Source: Physcomitrium patens (taxonomy: Eukaryota; Streptophyta; Bryopsida; Funariales; Funariaceae). From it: a DNA stretch of 64,000 nt. Every line of letters begins with the position of its first letter. Positions within the stretch are counted from its first letter, which is position 1. Positions 26,801 to 37,136 of this stretch are shown here, piece after piece. The notes beneath the pieces are model-generated. The model was not told the origin of the DNA. It saw nothing but the letters and a program-made list of their open reading frames with translations, and did no database searches. A program made the translations under genes and the position numbers. Where the stretch lies: contig NC_037254.1 of the NCBI RefSeq assembly GCF_000002425.4, forward strand, positions 6,616,144 to 6,680,143, written 5' to 3'.

Positions 26801-26956
26801 CCTCATGACAAAGAGGCTGATGGAGATGAGATTGTGGGGGATTCAGTTGAAATTTTAGCTGGTGACGAACATGGTGGGGAAGTGAAAAATTGGTGGAGTA
26901 AGAAGCCTAGTGTCGAGCAGTTGTCTGTTCAAATGGGACAGCTAGCACCTGGGTAG
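23896..26956 (+). CDS. HSFA: Class A heat shock transcription factor
   Basis: Likely a nuclear activator binding heat shock elements as a trimer. Four exons join in frame: 23896-24246, 24640-24936, 25621-26152 and 26559-26956, giving 525 residues. The DNA-binding domain spans about residues 56-148 ([11 protein letters not shown] to LRTIHRRK), and its intron falls after FVRQLNTY, the usual HSF position. The coiled HR-A region is about 180-216. HR-B follows at about 217-252 ([18 protein letters not shown]), with the long A/B spacing of class A. A basic nuclear localisation signal VRKKRRLPK lies at 262-270, an AHA activation motif DIFWEQFL at 449-456 and a Leu-rich export-like tail at 512-523. 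The start gives the first Met of the open frame. Two introns lie outside the DNA-binding domain, more than most seed-plant HSFs have. The A1-type subclass is not certain. Confidence 0.95.
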
Positions 26957-28297
26957 GGACTAAGGGTTGTTTCAGGGCAAACATCTTAATGTATGAAGCA
27001 TGGGTAAATAGAGGCGTTTCTTGTTGGCTCAATATTCGCTAAGGCACTGCATACTGGACATTGCTACGACCATTATTGTAGGTAATTTAAGATGGTCTGA
27101 TCATGCATCCAAGTGTACATTCACGCTGAAGTTTCTGGTATAGTTCGTAGTGGGAGATGGTGGGTGTTCTCCAGGGGAGATCAGAACTACCTGGATTTGT
27201 ATCAAGTAGAGCCCAAGCTGTAATCGATCATTTTGCACTCAGCTGAGTGTGTATGTCCAGATCTCCTCTTGCTTTTAAGCGCTACAGAACCCAAAACACG
27301 TAACTGTTTTGTCTCAGGGATCTGACATCACTACATTCTCGTTTTAATGCTTAAAAAACTGCCTTATGGGAAACGAATATCGAGTATTTTATTCAATTGC
27401 AAATCATGGAAAAGTGGATGGGGTTTTCCAAATAAAATGTACGAAACTAGTTATTGCATCACAAAGAATTTAGTGTTTGTGTCACCAAGAAAATCAGTAT
27501 TTGGGCACAAGAGTGCCGAGGGTGGAAAATAGACCGGAACATTATAATCGTCCAATGATGTGGTTATGTAGAGAGTAAAATGACCACTTGAAGTGACTTT
27601 GTGACTTTGTAAAGACACAAATGTACTAGAGGGGATGATTAACATTTCATAATGTTTTTATTGACCATCTTATAATGATAAAAGTTTGTTAAACATACTT
27701 TATTATGTTTTTGGTATGTCTTGTTGGTCTTTGCTTGTGGGTTTCACAACATTGTTGTAGCCAATTTTCTTATATAGTAGTTTTGTCCATCTATTTTTAA
27801 TCTTGAGTAGTTCTAAGCTCATTCATTAGATAGGTTTTGTTGGTCAGACAGTTTATATTGCAAAATTATTTCACATTAATTCTGGTGTGTTGTATAACTA
27901 TTTTTTGCTTGTTAGATTGTGTTACATAAGTAATTTTGGAAATAATTTATTGAAATTAGAACTCATTATGGTAGAACTTGAAGATTAAATATATTTAATT
28001 ATTGTTTAGAGTCTAACTCTTTATTAATCAATCTGTTTAAGTAAGTAAGGCGAGCATTTATTTGCAATATGTGATTTAATAAAGAAAGTATTATATTTTG
28101 ATTTACTTTGATTGATGCGACATTCAATGACAAAAAAGTAAAAGAAAGTGTGAAGCATTATAAATGTTTCAACAATAAAATAAAATAAAAATAAAATAAA
28201 TTCTACTACAATTTAAACTTGAGTCCTTAACTTTCTTATAATGTTTAAATAATTTAAATTACTCATGTTAATTTATACTTTAATTTCGTAGTAGTAG

Positions 28298-28341
<44 letters not shown>

Positions 28342-28800
28342 TCATGAAAAAAATCAAAAATAAAAATGGTAATAATAATTTTTATTTATATTTTTTTAAT
28401 TAATTAATATTAAGCAACATGCTTAAATGAGTGTATTTGTGTATTTTGTTAAGTACATAAAATACATCTATTTATCTATTAAAATCTACAAATTTATTTT
28501 GAATAAATAAAAATTAATTTTGAATAAATAAAAATTAATTTTGAATAAATAAAAATTAACTTAAATAAAATAAAAATTAATTTAAATAAATAAAATATAA
28601 TTAATTCAAACTCCAAAAATATTTAAATGCAGAAAATTCATCCTTTCGTGTATACATCCGAATAGGGCTCAAATATCCAAACTGTATTCCTTCCCAATGC
28701 AATGGGGCACGACACAACCCGGCCATTTGGATGAGAGAAACCCAAACAGAACCCCTCATCCTTCATTCGTCAACAGAACACTACATCCATACATTCATCC
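26957..28800. other. HSFA 3' flank and AT-rich spacer, no gene seen
   Basis: The first few hundred bases after the stop are probably HSFA 3' untranslated sequence. From about 27650 the sequence becomes AT-rich and holds (TA)n at about 28302-28334 and a short tandem repeat near 28501. No coding frame with a recognisable domain was found. Confidence 0.55.
28501..28610. repeat. Tandem repeat of a 21-bp AT-rich unit
   Basis: The unit GAATAAATAAAAATTAATTTT is repeated almost exactly at 28501, 28522 and 28543. Degenerate copies follow to about 28610. Confidence 0.8.
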
Positions 28801-28860
28801 AAACGCATCCATGAGCGCACATCATCCATCCATGGTGACGATGAAGGAGAACGGGGGCTA

Positions 28861-28869
28861 AAACCCTAA
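28861..28869 (+). promoter_or_regulatory. Telo-box in the RPL32 promoter or leader
   Basis: AAACCCTAA lies 167 bases before the RPL32 start codon. Telo-boxes are typical of plant ribosomal protein gene promoters, which fits the gene downstream. Confidence 0.5.
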
Positions 28870-29035
28870 TCTAAGGGCGGAAACGACAGAGAGCTCAAAG
28901 CAGGGCCAGGCCTGTCTCTGAAGCCCTCTTTGGAAGAGTAATCACACCCTTCTCTCTCTCTGTGTCGTGTTGAGTTGTGTTGCGCCGCTGCTGCTGCAGA
29001 CCCTTTTGTTCCGCAGCCGCGCCCAGTCCGTCGCC

Positions 29036-30234
29036 ATGGTGACCCCTCTCGTCAAGCGCGATGTCATCAAGAAGCGCGTCAAGAAGTTCAAGCGCATGCA
29101 GTCTGACCGCAAGATTTGCGTCAAGGTACAGTCTCTACACTCTCACTTTGGGTCCTCTGGGTCCTCGGGAATCTCCATGGTTTGTTCGTAGTGGTTGGCA
29201 ATTTACCCATTCGGGTTCCTCTTGTGTTTATTCTTCGTGGATTCCTGCAGTTCCTGTGAAGGGTTCATGAGAGCACCATGCTGTTTTAGGGTTTTTTTTT
29301 GTGTCTGCAGTGCGTGTGTTCTGCTGTTTCGATGCTCCGTGCTGTGTTGTTTTTGGGTGGCTGTTTGTTTAATATGCATGTGAAGAGACCCAGCTCCAGT
29401 TGTCCTTTCATCACGTGCTTTATTCCTCTCGCTGTTTGTGAATATGGTGACTTGGAGGTGGATTCAGTCTCCATGGATTGAGTTCTGATTTTGTCGGTCG
29501 ATGTGTGTTTGTTTTTCTTTTCAGACGAACTGGAGGAGGCCGAAGGGAATTGACTCTAGGGTGCGTCGTAAGTTCAAGGGAACTACTTTGATGCCCAACA
29601 TTGGTTACGGATCCAACAAGAAGACGAGACATGTGCTGCCCAGCGGTTTCGTTAAGTTTTTGGTTCACAATGTGAAGGACGTCGAGTTGTTGTTGATGCA
29701 CAACAGGTGAGTGGCTTGCCGAAACTCCCCGTTTTATCTTACCCGCTGTAGGAATTATGTGTTGATACACATTTTGGATATTGTTAAAAAGATGTAGTCA
29801 CTTAATGATTTGATGTGTATGTGTGTGTTAACACACTGAATTGTAAGCTGATTGGAAGGTAAACAGGAAGATGGTACATGTAGTCAGAGTCGATGAGGTA
29901 CCCTGGGAATCTCTGTGAACACCCGTCTATAGTCATTGCCCATAGAACTAAGTAGGATTCTTAGATTGCGGTGAGATTCAGTAAGTGTTTCAAATACCAG
30001 AGGTTATTGGTTACATTTCAGATTTTATGTCGTCTTTCAGTGGCGCACACATTAGATATGTATCGATGGTTAAATTTGTGAAAATGGTTTACATGTCAAT
30101 GCAGGAAGTACAGCGCTGAAATCGCACACAACGTCTCCACCTTGAAAAGGAAGGCGATTGTGGAGCGCGCAGCACAGTTGAACATTGCGTTGACCAACGG
30201 AAGTGCCCGTCTTCGCAGCCAGGAGGACGAATAG
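29036..30234 (+). CDS. RPL32: 60S ribosomal protein eL32
   Basis: A structural protein of the cytosolic large ribosomal subunit. Three exons join in frame: 29036-29125, 29525-29706 and 30105-30234, giving 133 residues, the normal family length. The amino-terminus is basic. Exon 2 opens [19 protein letters not shown] and continues with [10 protein letters not shown] and [10 protein letters not shown]. Exon 3 has [19 protein letters not shown] and ends LRSQEDE. All introns have GT-AG ends. The start ATG lies in a GCCATGG context. An upstream in-frame start at 28967 would add 23 residues foreign to the family. A telo-box sits upstream. Confidence 0.97.
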
Positions 30235-32278
30235 ATGTGATAGTTTTCCTCTCGAAACTCTCTTTTTCTATTTTGTCCGAGTTGATGTATTTCACTAATA
30301 CTACATCAATGACGATCCGATATCCTGGGAACCCCTGCGGAATGATTTGTATCTTTTGCGATGTTTTTGATTATTTGATTTGCGACTGTTATTGAGTGGG
30401 TCCAGTCTAAATTTATTTCGAGTTGGTTGTAGTTAACGAGTTCAGAGAACAGTCATTGCCATGACATGGTTATGCACCAATTAATGATAAAATACAACCT
30501 TACAATAACTTTGATATTGAGGGTAGCTATGTTCATCAATGTACCTCCTTAGTTCTATTCATTTTCTCATCCCATATTCCAATACTTGGGAAGTGCCATA
30601 CGAGTGAAGGGTTCTGTTGAAAATTGCGAAACCGTTCTACTAAATGGAACTTTTGGGCTCTTTATATCAAAGTTCTGCGTATTTGGAACCCTGTAATTGC
30701 AGAATAAGAGGAGTAAAAATTCTAAAGCTTTATTCCCTTGTGCTATTGCGAACCTTCGATCTCCATATTGGTACATCAAAATATCCCCAACCCAATATTG
30801 AAACTGTCATCTTGAAACTTACCTGGCAAACTGACGTCATTGGATCACCTTGATAAGGCGACCACGATGTGCAAAATCTGCCCCACAAGAAATATTTGCA
30901 GTCTTCACGATAATGTATGCATGGACACCAATCTATCACAGTTTCCAATCTTTGCGCAACTACAACTTTCTTGAATACCCTGAGTAGTTAGTCGAGATGC
31001 TTTTGGAAGAATTCTATCTGGAAGCCTTAATCTGCATGTATTCTGAGACCTTTCTAGATGGATCATCGTGCGTGTAACCATAAATAAAGTCAATTAACAT
31101 TTTCAGAGCGAGATGGTAGAAATGGAACAAGGTTGAAATTATTCTCTATTTTGGGAACTTTTTCAAAATAGTCTTGGTGCTGTTCGACTCAAAAGTTGTA
31201 TTAAGCATTCTAAGATTTTCGATATCTCTGAATATTATTGCACCCAAACGCAACAATCCCATCTTTGAAAAAGTGTGTTATATAAATTCTTAATTAACCC
31301 CTTTATCAAGGTATTGTTTTTATCAGAATTGTTGATATTTTTGAAAGAATATTTTTAATCAAAAATACATTTACCAACGTATGTACAATGGCGTCTTTTC
31401 TTGGGACATTGAGTAAAAAACAAAAAATAATTTTTTAAAAAATGGAAATGAATACTGAATAGAACTGATATTGCACATCAAACACAATGCACCCATGATA
31501 ATAAAATTTATTAAATGTTGTTTCTTAATGTGTAGAATATTTTTAGTTATTAATTATCTAAATCTAACATCTTTATGAAAACATTGGCTAGCAATATTTA
31601 CTCAAGGTCTGTGGTAGAAAATATGATAATGAATTCCACATAATAATTACTTAGCATATTTAATATTGCAATCAACCACATGTATGTCCTCACAGATGTA
31701 TAATCCACTTCATCACTGATATACTTTGGATGACAGAAACATTTAATACTAATGCCATCAGTTCTGACGCACAATTAAAGGTCCAAGATTTTCTTCAAAT
31801 CAAACATCATATCTTGAAAGTACTATTAAAACCATAAAAATATAAAAATAATAAGTACAATTTTCTTCAAAAATGAAATGTTAATTTTTGCACTCAATAT
31901 GGCATATATTACAAGCCATATTTTGTACTTTGTATAATGGATCTTATATGTTTCTTCAATTGTCATTAAAATTTTCCATTTATAAACATTATTAATTTAA
32001 TTTAGCATTAAGAAGCGTTTTAATAGCTTTTTGTTCTTCTGTCTCAAGTGCTTCTTTGATATGCTTCTTTTGGTTCACGATAGTAATGAAGTTGGTTCAA
32101 TGTACTCAAAATTCCTCTCACAAAAATAATAAAACTCTTGCATCATTTATTTTGACTTTTCTTCATTTGGTGCAATACAATGTTTGTAGTAGTTATTTGA
32201 GTCAATAATAATAAATAAATAAATAAACAATGAACTTGGTATAAAAAATGATCATTATATATATATATATATATATAT
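30235..32278. other. RPL32 3' flank and spacer, no gene recognised
   Basis: The first stretch is probably RPL32 3' untranslated sequence. Several frames of 60-72 codons overlap on both strands at about 30570-31090. They have no recognisable domain and no clear splice partners. Beyond about 31300 the sequence is AT-rich, ending in (TA)n at 32257-32278. Confidence 0.5.
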
Positions 32279-32550
32279 AGAAAAATGATAAAAGCAACCC
32301 AAATTTTTACTAAATCAACCCACATGTTTAAACCATTATTGTATCCTTTCAACCCCATCTATGTTCCCAACGGTCCCTATGTTCCCAATTGTTGCCCCTA
32401 TTTCGACGATCCTAGTCCCTTGCCCCTGTCCTTAGCAATGGATGGAAATGGGGAACAACTAGGAATAGGGATGGGGGTTGCAAGGATGCAATGATGGTTA
32501 AGATAAATAAATTGCTTTAATAAAAATTTGGGTCGCTTTATCATTCCTCT
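32279..32550. mobile_element. MITE with terminal inverted repeats
   Basis: The ends are inverted repeats. The left begins AGAAAAATGATAAAAGCAAC, and the reverse complement of the right begins AGAGGAATGATAAAGCGACC. Similarity continues through CCCAAATTTTTA and, with gaps, for most of each arm. The 272-bp interior has no coding frame. Both sides are TA-repeat sequence, so the target duplication is TA-type and its length cannot be fixed. The family was not identified. Confidence 0.75.
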
Positions 32551-32560
32551 ATATATATGG

Positions 32561-34841
32561 ACTTGTTAAAGCCACACCCCCATTTTGTTAAAACTACAAC
32601 ACTAAACCATGTGATGATTAATTTAGTCCAATGTCACTCCACCCCCACACTCCATCATCTTCATCCTCCATCACTTCATAGGGCATAAATGTGATGTTGA
32701 GGCGGAGCTTGGATGTACCAGTTTTGAGAATCACCTCAGCCCCGCAGAAGCACCTCGATCGATTAACTTTCTTCTTGATTATTCTCGCTTCACCTGATGC
32801 GATTCAGTTCTTATTTAATTATTTCCACGGACTGCACTTCAATGTCACAATGACCATGTCGCCTGCAAATTTATGTTTTTTGTTTTCTAGTTTTTAAACT
32901 TTGTTCGTTCTGGACTTGTTTTGCAAATGTATGAATCTAATTGTTCTGCTTTGGATCTCTTGCAGGAAGTGCCTGAGAACAAGCACAGGGTGTCTCGACT
33001 GAGAGGTATCGTCATTTCACGCCACAATGCATGAACCACTCCTGCTGTTACACAAGACACGGTTGCCCACCACTGGTTTGCACGGGTACTCAGACTAGCC
33101 TGCAAAAAAGACAATTCACGCTTTGATGAAATCAGGCTCACATACATTTAAGGCATGGTTCTTTAAGAATATTTCCAACTCAGAGGTGCAGTCAAGAAAG
33201 CGTCGCCAGTCAGCTCCCATACGATCAATTTAACACATACCAGCACCACTTAGTTTGGGGAGTGTCATAAGAAGAAAACAGGCTCAATTGTGCAAGAATG
33301 CAGGGTCATAAAGTAGAGGGGAGACTTCAAGAAATATATTCAGAAGACTAAGTTTATCGCAAATATTGGCTGGTGAGCACATTTTGATGCTTGTCGACCA
33401 GTACTATTCAGCCGTTAACTGCAGCATCGCGGTCTCAAGTATTGACAGTGAAGATTTCAACAACAACAATACGAATAATAATAATCGCAATCGCAAACCT
33501 AGATGATTCGTGACTGCTTCATTAAGCGCCAACCTGAATCTGCAGAAGTAATATCGCGCATCATCTCTTCAACATGAAGCTTGGTATGACCATATGGATT
33601 CGGAACAAATAGACGGGAACAAATAAACCCGGATTGACGCTACAGAGATTGTATGTGTTTCTCACCTTCGCAGGCATTATGTGTACTCATAACGGGTACA
33701 CACGGTTTATTGATTAGTTCCTGGAGCTTCTTTCGTCCTGTTTAGCTTCTTCGGATTCAGAATTTTCAAAAGTAGCTAATTGGAAGATTCTCAACTATTA
33801 CCGGAACCAATTAATCGCGAGGATCTTCTTAATCTGTATACCAACTTTCAACTCGCTCTTTCGATGCAGTTCTGTATTGGCACAATCAAAGACAACTTTC
33901 TTGGACTTATTGGTGATCCTAGAGGTGCAACCTGAGGACTCTTCATAGGTTTCTCATGAACAAAATTATTGCTTGAATAGCCTCCTTTTAAAAATGGTTT
34001 AGATGTAGATTTATTGGACACGAGCTTAAGACACTTTTTGGACAGAAGCATCCGCTTGAAGGCCCTAGGGAAAGATGAAACACCGTTATGAAACCTGTGA
34101 AGCATGAGAGATACTCTAACCTGAGCGACATCGTAATGTTGTCATTCCAACCATGGTTAAGCGTTTATAGCTTGATATCCTCGGTAGAAATTTTTACTTT
34201 CCACGACACCGCACTGGGCATCAAAGCCTGTGATTGACTGTAATGCCCAAGCCCGAATTCCTCTGTGCAATAAAACTGAAGTCAAAACTAGGCTGAGGTA
34301 CTGCGTGTATTTGTACCCCACCAAGTAATGCGCATTCACCAAAATATGTTCCAGGAGAAGGTAAAAATCTTGTCTTGCCCTTCTTTCAACAAAGTATGAT
34401 TCCTTCATGCCTCAAACTATGCATTACCGCAGATATTCTCCTCTCTTTTTCTCTCGCTCGGAGCGCGATCATAAGGAACCTCATACTGCAAAATGACATA
34501 CAAAATAGCCTCGAACGCCCGCGGTAGACAACACTCTAACAACCTTAGACTGCACCAATTCGTCAAACACTTCCACAACAGCAAGCAGATTGGCCGATCC
34601 CGAGGGAAGAGGCGACCTCTCACTCGCAAGCCAAACGAGCAAGGATGAATTGGCCTGATCGGCAGGGCTGCCCTCCACATTCTTGGGCAGTGCTTTGGGC
34701 ACAGAATTGATTCCTCAGGCACAAAGGACGGGCTGCCCTTTGCACTGATGAAGGATGATGATGGAGTGTGGGGGTGGAGTGAAATTGGACTAAATTAATC
34801 ATCACTTGGTTTAGTGGGGTGGTTTTAACAATGGCTTTAAC

Positions 34842-34845
<4 letters not shown>
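32561..34845. mobile_element. 2.3-kb TIR element with captured gene-like sequence (Pack-MULE-like)
   Basis: Inverted terminal repeats of about 110-125 bp lie at 32561-32685 and about 34735-34845. Both read ACTTGTTAAAGCC at the tip and share GTGATGATTAATTTAGTCCA and TCACTCCACCCCCACACTCC inside. Long TIRs fit Mutator-like elements, but no transposase is readable, so it is non-autonomous. The interior has gene-like base composition unlike the AT-rich flanks, including a fragment with splice-like borders at 32966-33007. A minus-strand frame at 34481-34702 is discussed in its own entry. CTCTATATATAT occurs at 32547-32558 and again beyond the CT repeat at 34868, a possible target duplication blurred by repeat growth. 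Confidence 0.75.
34481..34702 (-). pseudogene. Open frame inside the TIR element, possible captured gene fragment
   Basis: A 73-codon frame contains NSSLLVWLASERSPLPSG and VVEVFDELVQSKVVRVLS. It looks like a piece of a folded protein rather than random sequence. No family was recognised. An overlapping frame at 34417-34722 is a shadow. It probably came from a host gene captured by the element, but the donor is unknown. Confidence 0.35.
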
Positions 34846-34846
<1 letters not shown>

Positions 34847-34896
<50 letters not shown>

Positions 34897-34898
34897 AT
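34847..34898. repeat. (CT)n(TA)n microsatellite at the TIR element's right end
   Basis: About 16 CT units are followed by (TA)n, directly outside the right terminal repeat. The left flank has a short CCTCTATATATAT counterpart, so the repeat probably grew from the target site. Confidence 0.8.
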
Positions 34899-35332
34899 AT
34901 AACATGATTCTGGGTCAGAAGCATAACTAATTACGGATATAAAGCATTCAAATCAATGATCATATGGATATTTTCCACACTAGAACTGTCATCAAATTTC
35001 CATAGATGTAGAATTAAACAGCACACTGAAAGAGGTTTACGAGTTAAGTCCGCTCACTGGCGTGACGTTCAGAATTTCTCAATTGGTGGAATAACGATTG
35101 CATACAATTACGATCAAAACATTTGAACTGCATAGAATTCTACCTCAACTAGAACCAGTACTGAGCAAGCCTTAGAACCTCTTAGCTATGCAGCTTAATA
35201 AGAATTGGTGTGCTAAATTCCAGTGTCTCAAGAGCGCATTCCGAGCTTCAGAGCTGAAATGAATCATCAATGCTAAGCGGAGGATTTAACTGTTGTGGTG
35301 CTGCACCAGGATAGCATCAGACCATGGATACT
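34899..35332. other. Spacer after the TIR element, probable bTHXm 3' flank
   Basis: No coding frame was recognised. It lies downstream of the minus-strand bTHXm gene and probably includes its 3' untranslated sequence. Confidence 0.4.
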
Positions 35333-35704
35333 CTACGCAAGCATGGGAGGAAAGGGTTGAGCATGCACAGGTAGGAGAGGGTCGTATGAAAGTTCCCAAT
35401 TTTTGCGAAGCCGCCGTGTGGTTGTTCCTCTCTTCTCCCTGGGGTTTCCGAAAGAGCCCTTAAATCGCTTCCCACGCTTGGTCTTCTTATCTCCTCTCCC
35501 ACAGACGACTGCGTCTAAGCCATCCTCTGAGCTCGCCATAACCTGCGACCCTGATTCAGGTCCAACCAACCTTGGAGCAAGACCGCTTGTATCCATAACG
35601 GACTGTGAAAAAGAGGAATGTAAACGCCACCAAACTGGTACAAATTCCAGCTGTGGTGTACGAGTTAAGGACTTCCCAAGCTGAAGGAGGCGACCCCACG
35701 CCAT
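35333..35704 (-). CDS. Mitochondrial small-subunit ribosomal protein bTHX (S31)
   Basis: A small basic protein of the mitochondrial ribosome small subunit. The 123-residue frame carries the family core CGRGDKKTKRGKRFKGSFGN followed by PR at residues 68-89. Residues 1-36 are basic and hydrophobic with Trp and Ser (MAWGRLLQLGKSLTR), like a mitochondrial presequence. The ATG at 35704 is the first Met. The frame stays open upstream to 35761, but there it meets TTTGTGTGCAG, a likely acceptor of a leader intron ending at 35752. The tail after the core does not resemble the conserved tail of seed-plant bTHXm, and no splice donor was found to replace it. A chloroplast paralogue (PSRP4) is less likely from the core wording. 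Confidence 0.85.
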   Translation of the reverse strand: MAWGRLLQLGKSLTRTPQLEFVPVWWRLHSSFSQSVMDTSGLAPRLVGPESGSQVMASSEDGLDAVVCGRGDKKTKRGKRFKGSFGNPREKRGTTTRRLRKNWELSYDPLLPVHAQPFPPMLA

Positions 35705-35812
35705 AGCAGCGCGTCTTGCAAACAACAATTTCGCAACCCTAGAAGCTAAATCTGCACACAAAAACGATCAGCTCATGAAGTAAAAAAACAAAAAAAAACA
35801 AAAAAACAAAAA

Positions 35813-35844
<32 letters not shown>

Positions 35845-36330
35845 AACGTTTGAAATCACCCTGAAAGAACCCAACACTACAGAAGAACGATCACCAAAAT
35901 CCTGATCGACAATGTTCACAGAGAACACAGAATTTTCCCAAACCCTACAGAACGCAAGCAGAAAACCTACAAACATTCGACGTCTCCCTAAAACCCTAAT
36001 TAAAAAATATGCGGTATGTAGCAAGAAAAAGCCGAATCTGCAGAAGAAAAAACAAGACCTGTAACCAGAAAACGAGCCTTCTTGAAGATCCCTGAAACCC
36101 CAAAAGAAGTTGTGAAGGGTTAGCAACAAATCTCTGCATTCAAACGCGAAGAGATTAATTGAAATCCCGAAGTCCGCACCGCAGCGTGAATGAATACAAG
36201 CGACACAAAGTGAAGCGGACCAGAATCCGAAACCTGCAGTGTGAAAGGAAGAGTCCGCGAACTTGCTATCGTCGGTCTAGTGTGACCGTCTAACTGGTGG
36301 TAGCCGGTTCTCATCTAGTCTGAAGTGTCG
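35705..36330 (-). promoter_or_regulatory. bTHXm leader, probable leader intron and promoter
   Basis: On the minus strand this leads into the bTHXm start. A pyrimidine-rich run with GTTTT repeats (35783-35846 on the plus strand) precedes the probable acceptor at 35753-35752. A donor upstream was not fixed. A telo-box AAACCCTAA lies at 35991-35999 and AACCCTAC at 35941. Confidence 0.45.
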
Positions 36331-37095
36331 TGGACCCGAATTTTTAGTCCCCACGTTTAGTTTTTTTATGCACCTCTTGAGCCCAATGGTAGTGGTGAAG
36401 TGTTTTTTTTAATTACTTATTTTTATGATATTAAATAAAAAAAATTATGTTGTGTTGGGAGGAGAAATTGGAGAAGATACATTTTTTGGGGAATATGTGC
36501 ACTAGAATGATACTGTAAGTAATTTGACAAAACCAAAAGGTCATCAAATTAGGAGTTGTGAATATAATTTTGAGAATTTCTCAAAAACTCTAGATAATTA
36601 TTCTTTCTTGATATCAAGTGTGACAAAAGAGCAGCTTCAAATGCCTCTTGTTATGAAAGGAGCTAAACAAATTGCATTTAGAGGGGGTGATTAAATTTGC
36701 TTTTATAGTAAAATAAAAGCAACCAATATTGCAAAAATATTGTCAAAGGAAAATGATATGTTGTTACTTTTGCTAATATAGATTGATATAGGTTGTTGCT
36801 ATTTCATTTTTGAGATGTTTAGATATCATTGCATCAATAATACACAATCCAAATAGATAATTTTAAGAAAATATGTATTTATTTGTCTTCTTAGAACATT
36901 ATTTATAATATAAACTTTTTGAAATATATTTCATTTCTTCCCTTTAATAATCATAAAATTCCTTTGAATTACAATAGAAATATAATGTCCATCACTTTTT
37001 GTTATGTTTTTTATTTTTTATTTTATTTTTGTAACATTATGCCAAAAAAATAATCTATAGAAACAATTCTAAGTTCTACAAACAATTTTTAAATG

Positions 37096-37136
<41 letters not shown>

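Noticed and set aside
28501-28610. CRISPR-like or other direct repeat array
   Set aside because: The units are directly adjacent with no spacers, so this is a simple AT-rich tandem repeat in a plant genome.
29126-30104. Box C/D snoRNA in RPL32 introns
   Set aside because: Ribosomal protein introns often host snoRNAs, and near-matches to C (TCGATGA) and D (CTGA) boxes exist in intron 2. No correctly paired and spaced set with terminal stems was found.
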